Of a stretch of 7,444 bases of DNA, positions 6,211-7,444 are shown piece after piece (position 1 is the first letter of the stretch; each line of letters starts with the position of its first letter). The notes beneath the pieces are model-generated. The model saw only the letters and a list, made by a program, of their open reading frames with translations, had not been told where the DNA came from and searched no databases. This DNA is from an uncultured Caulobacteraceae bacterium (GTDB lineage Bacteria; Pseudomonadota; Alphaproteobacteria; Caulobacterales; TH1-2), in the NCBI GenBank assembly GCA_937967425.1, contig CALBST010000372.1:1-7444 (forward strand), in the 5' to 3' direction. A program made the translations under genes and the position numbers.

Positions 6211-6245
6211 CCCGCCCCGCTAGGCTTTGACCCCCGGAGGGCGGG
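6211..6245 (+). terminator. Weak hairpin after holA, possible end of the leuS-holA transcript
   Basis: CCCGCCC (6211-6217) and GGGCGGG (6239-6245) can pair over 7 GC-rich bases, but with a long 21-base loop. The following TTCGCCATT is not a U-tract. It lies 18 bases after the holA stop, where a terminator is expected. It may be a weak or Rho-assisted end, or simply GC-rich background. Confidence 0.3.
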
Positions 6246-6280
6246 TTCGCCATTCGTGCGCCGCTTCAGCTGAGTTTCGG

Positions 6281-6309
6281 TTGATCGCTTGGGCCGCCGC
6301 AGCTAGCGA
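6281..6309 (+). promoter_or_regulatory. Possible sigma-70 promoter for the symporter gene
   Basis: TTGATC (6281-6286), 17 bases, then TAGCGA (6304-6309), ending 29 bases before the symporter ATG. The -35 agrees at the TTGA positions, while the -10 is poor. Together with the 145-bp gap after holA this suggests the transporter has its own promoter. The rest of the gap (6194-6338) holds only the weak hairpin. Confidence 0.25.
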
Positions 6310-6338
6310 GGCTCTTACACAATAAGAACCGAGGGCTC

Positions 6339-7444
6339 ATGGAAACGACCAAAGGCGGCATCCCATTTTGGGCGCTCATGCTAGCGGGCTTCACTATCGG
6401 CTTGGGGCTCGGGCTCTGGGTCAATCTCGGTGTCGGGGCAGAGACGCCCTGGGTGCAGGCGGTGACGTCGAACATCACTGGGCCGATTGGGCAAATCTTC
6501 CTCGGCCTCCTGTTCATGCTGGTGCTGCCGCTGTTGTTCAGCGCCATCGTCGTCGGCGTTGCCGAAATGGGCGATCTCGGTTCGCTTGGCCGCGTCGGCT
6601 GGAAAACATTGCTGATGACGATCGTCATCTCGACGATCGCGGTGTTGATCGGGCTTGGACTCGTCAACGCGCTGCGGCCCGGCGACGGCGTCGACGCGGC
6701 GCTCGCACAGCAATTGCTCACCCAATACGCTGAAGGCGCGCAGGGCATCGTTCAAAACGCGCCGGCGGAAGTGAACATCGGCCAATTCTTCCTCGACCTG
6801 GTGCCGCGCAACGTGTTTGGCGCGGCGGCGAACAATCAGATCCTGCCGTTCATGGTGTTCTCGGTGTTTTTCGGCATCGGGCTGGTGATGGTGAAAAGTC
6901 GCGCCACCGATCAGCTACAGCTCGCGATCACCGGCATCTTCGAAGTGATGATGCGCTTGCTGCGCGTCGTCATCAGCCTTGCGCCAATCGCTATCGCTTG
7001 CTTGATGTTCAACCTAGCCGCCCTCTTCGGCTGGGATTTGCTTGCGCGGTTGGCGGCGTTCGTAGGCGTCGCAGTCGGCGCGATGGCGCTGCACATGTTC
7101 GTGGTTTACCCGCTTGTGGTAATGTTGTTTGCCGGCAAAAACCCGCTGGCTTTCTTCGCGCAGGCGCGTGACCCGATGGTCGTGGCGTTCTCGACCGCCT
7201 CGTCCAACGCGACACTGCCGATCTCGCTCCGCGCTGCGGAAACTGAGCTCAAGCTGCCGCGCAAGATTTCGCGCTTCGTGCTGACCGTCGGCGCCACCGC
7301 CAACCAGAACGGCACCGCCCTTTTCGAGGGCGTGACGGTGCTATTTCTGGCGCAGTTCTTCGGCGTCGATCTCACGCTGCAGCAGCAGATCGTGGTCATG
7401 CTGGTCTGCATCTTGGGCGGCATCGGCACGGCTGGCGTGCCGGC
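6339..7444 (+). CDS. Dicarboxylate/amino acid:cation symporter (SLC1/DAACS family), C-terminus beyond window
   Basis: An open frame of 368 codons runs from the ATG at 6339 off the right edge; full members have about 400-440 residues. The family moves aspartate, glutamate or C4-dicarboxylates across the inner membrane with Na+ or H+. Seen: TM1 near 8-28, TM2 near 50-75 ([23 protein letters not shown]), TM3 near 88-108, further membrane helices, the HP1 serine-rich motif S285-T-A-S-S-N-A-T-L-P294, TM7 with N322-Q-N-G-T326, and the beginning of HP2 ([10 protein letters not shown]) at the edge. GAGG at 6331-6334 gives a short 4-base spacing to the ATG. Most relatives have NMDGT in TM7; here Asn324 replaces the Asp that helps bind Na+ in GltPh. 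The substrate-choosing TM8 is not in the window, so glutamate, aspartate or dicarboxylate cannot be decided. It lies 145 bp after holA and looks like a separate unit. Confidence 0.92.
   Translation, partial: METTKGGIPFWALMLAGFTIGLGLGLWVNLGVGAETPWVQAVTSNITGPIGQIFLGLLFMLVLPLLFSAIVVGVAEMGDLGSLGRVGWKTLLMTIVISTIAVLIGLGLVNALRPGDGVDAALAQQLLTQYAEGAQGIVQNAPAEVNIGQFFLDLVPRNVFGAAANNQILPFMVFSVFFGIGLVMVKSRATDQLQLAITGIFEVMMRLLRVVISLAPIAIACLMFNLAALFGWDLLARLAAFVGVAVGAMALHMFVVYPLVVMLFAGKNPLAFFAQARDPMVVAFSTASSNATLPISLRAAETELKLPRKISRFVLTVGATANQNGTALFEGVTVLFLAQFFGVDLTLQQQIVVMLVCILGGIGTAGVP

Noticed and set aside
6266..6785. Minus-strand open frames opposite the symporter start
   Set aside because: The plus strand encodes clear SLC1 membrane segments; the antisense products are low-complexity and unrecognised.

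Overview
The window is GC-rich, densely packed bacterial DNA. It most likely comes from an alphaproteobacterium of the Caulobacterales/Hyphomonadaceae type. The evidence is the protein style (an alphaproteobacterial HolA with an LPPDRGLARQE block, a DUF3576 lipoprotein, a ThiE-like protein with an FTDPERTPDP start) and the gene order: candidate ntrZ, DUF3576, leuS, lptE, holA. From memory, this order resembles the Caulobacter crescentus block that leads into parB/parA near the replication origin. No rRNA, tRNA, CRISPR array, insertion sequence or phage gene is visible.

Left part (1-1200): three genes with no free space between them. A minus-strand yggS (PLP homeostasis protein) runs off the left edge. 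It starts at 153, and a plus-strand ThiE-like gene starts at 152, so the two start codons share one CATG. The ThiE-like gene ends at 751 in a TTAG shared with the stop of a minus-strand gene (748-1200). That gene encodes a small secreted protein, which I tentatively call NtrZ, a periplasmic regulator of the NtrY sensor kinase.

Middle (1201-6193): a 255-bp divergent intergenic region contains a perfect consensus DnaA box and short inverted repeats. To its right is a same-strand cluster: a DUF3576 lipoprotein, leuS (leucyl-tRNA synthetase), lptE (LPS assembly lipoprotein) and holA (DNA polymerase III delta). Gaps are 56, 20 and 3 bp, so this is very probably one operon joining envelope assembly, translation and replication. 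An 8-bp stem-loop lies between the DUF3576 gene and leuS.

Right part (6194-7444): a 145-bp gap with a weak hairpin, then the first 368 codons of a dicarboxylate/amino acid:cation symporter (SLC1/DAACS family) that runs off the right edge. It carries NQNGT where NMDGT is usual. This transporter sits where parB would follow holA in the Caulobacter order.

Most of the region is conserved housekeeping DNA and I see no clearly new multi-gene system. The best leads are the DnaA box between ntrZ and the DUF3576 gene, the departures from usual motifs in the ThiE-like protein, LeuRS and the transporter, and the zero-gap yggS/thiE/ntrZ packing.
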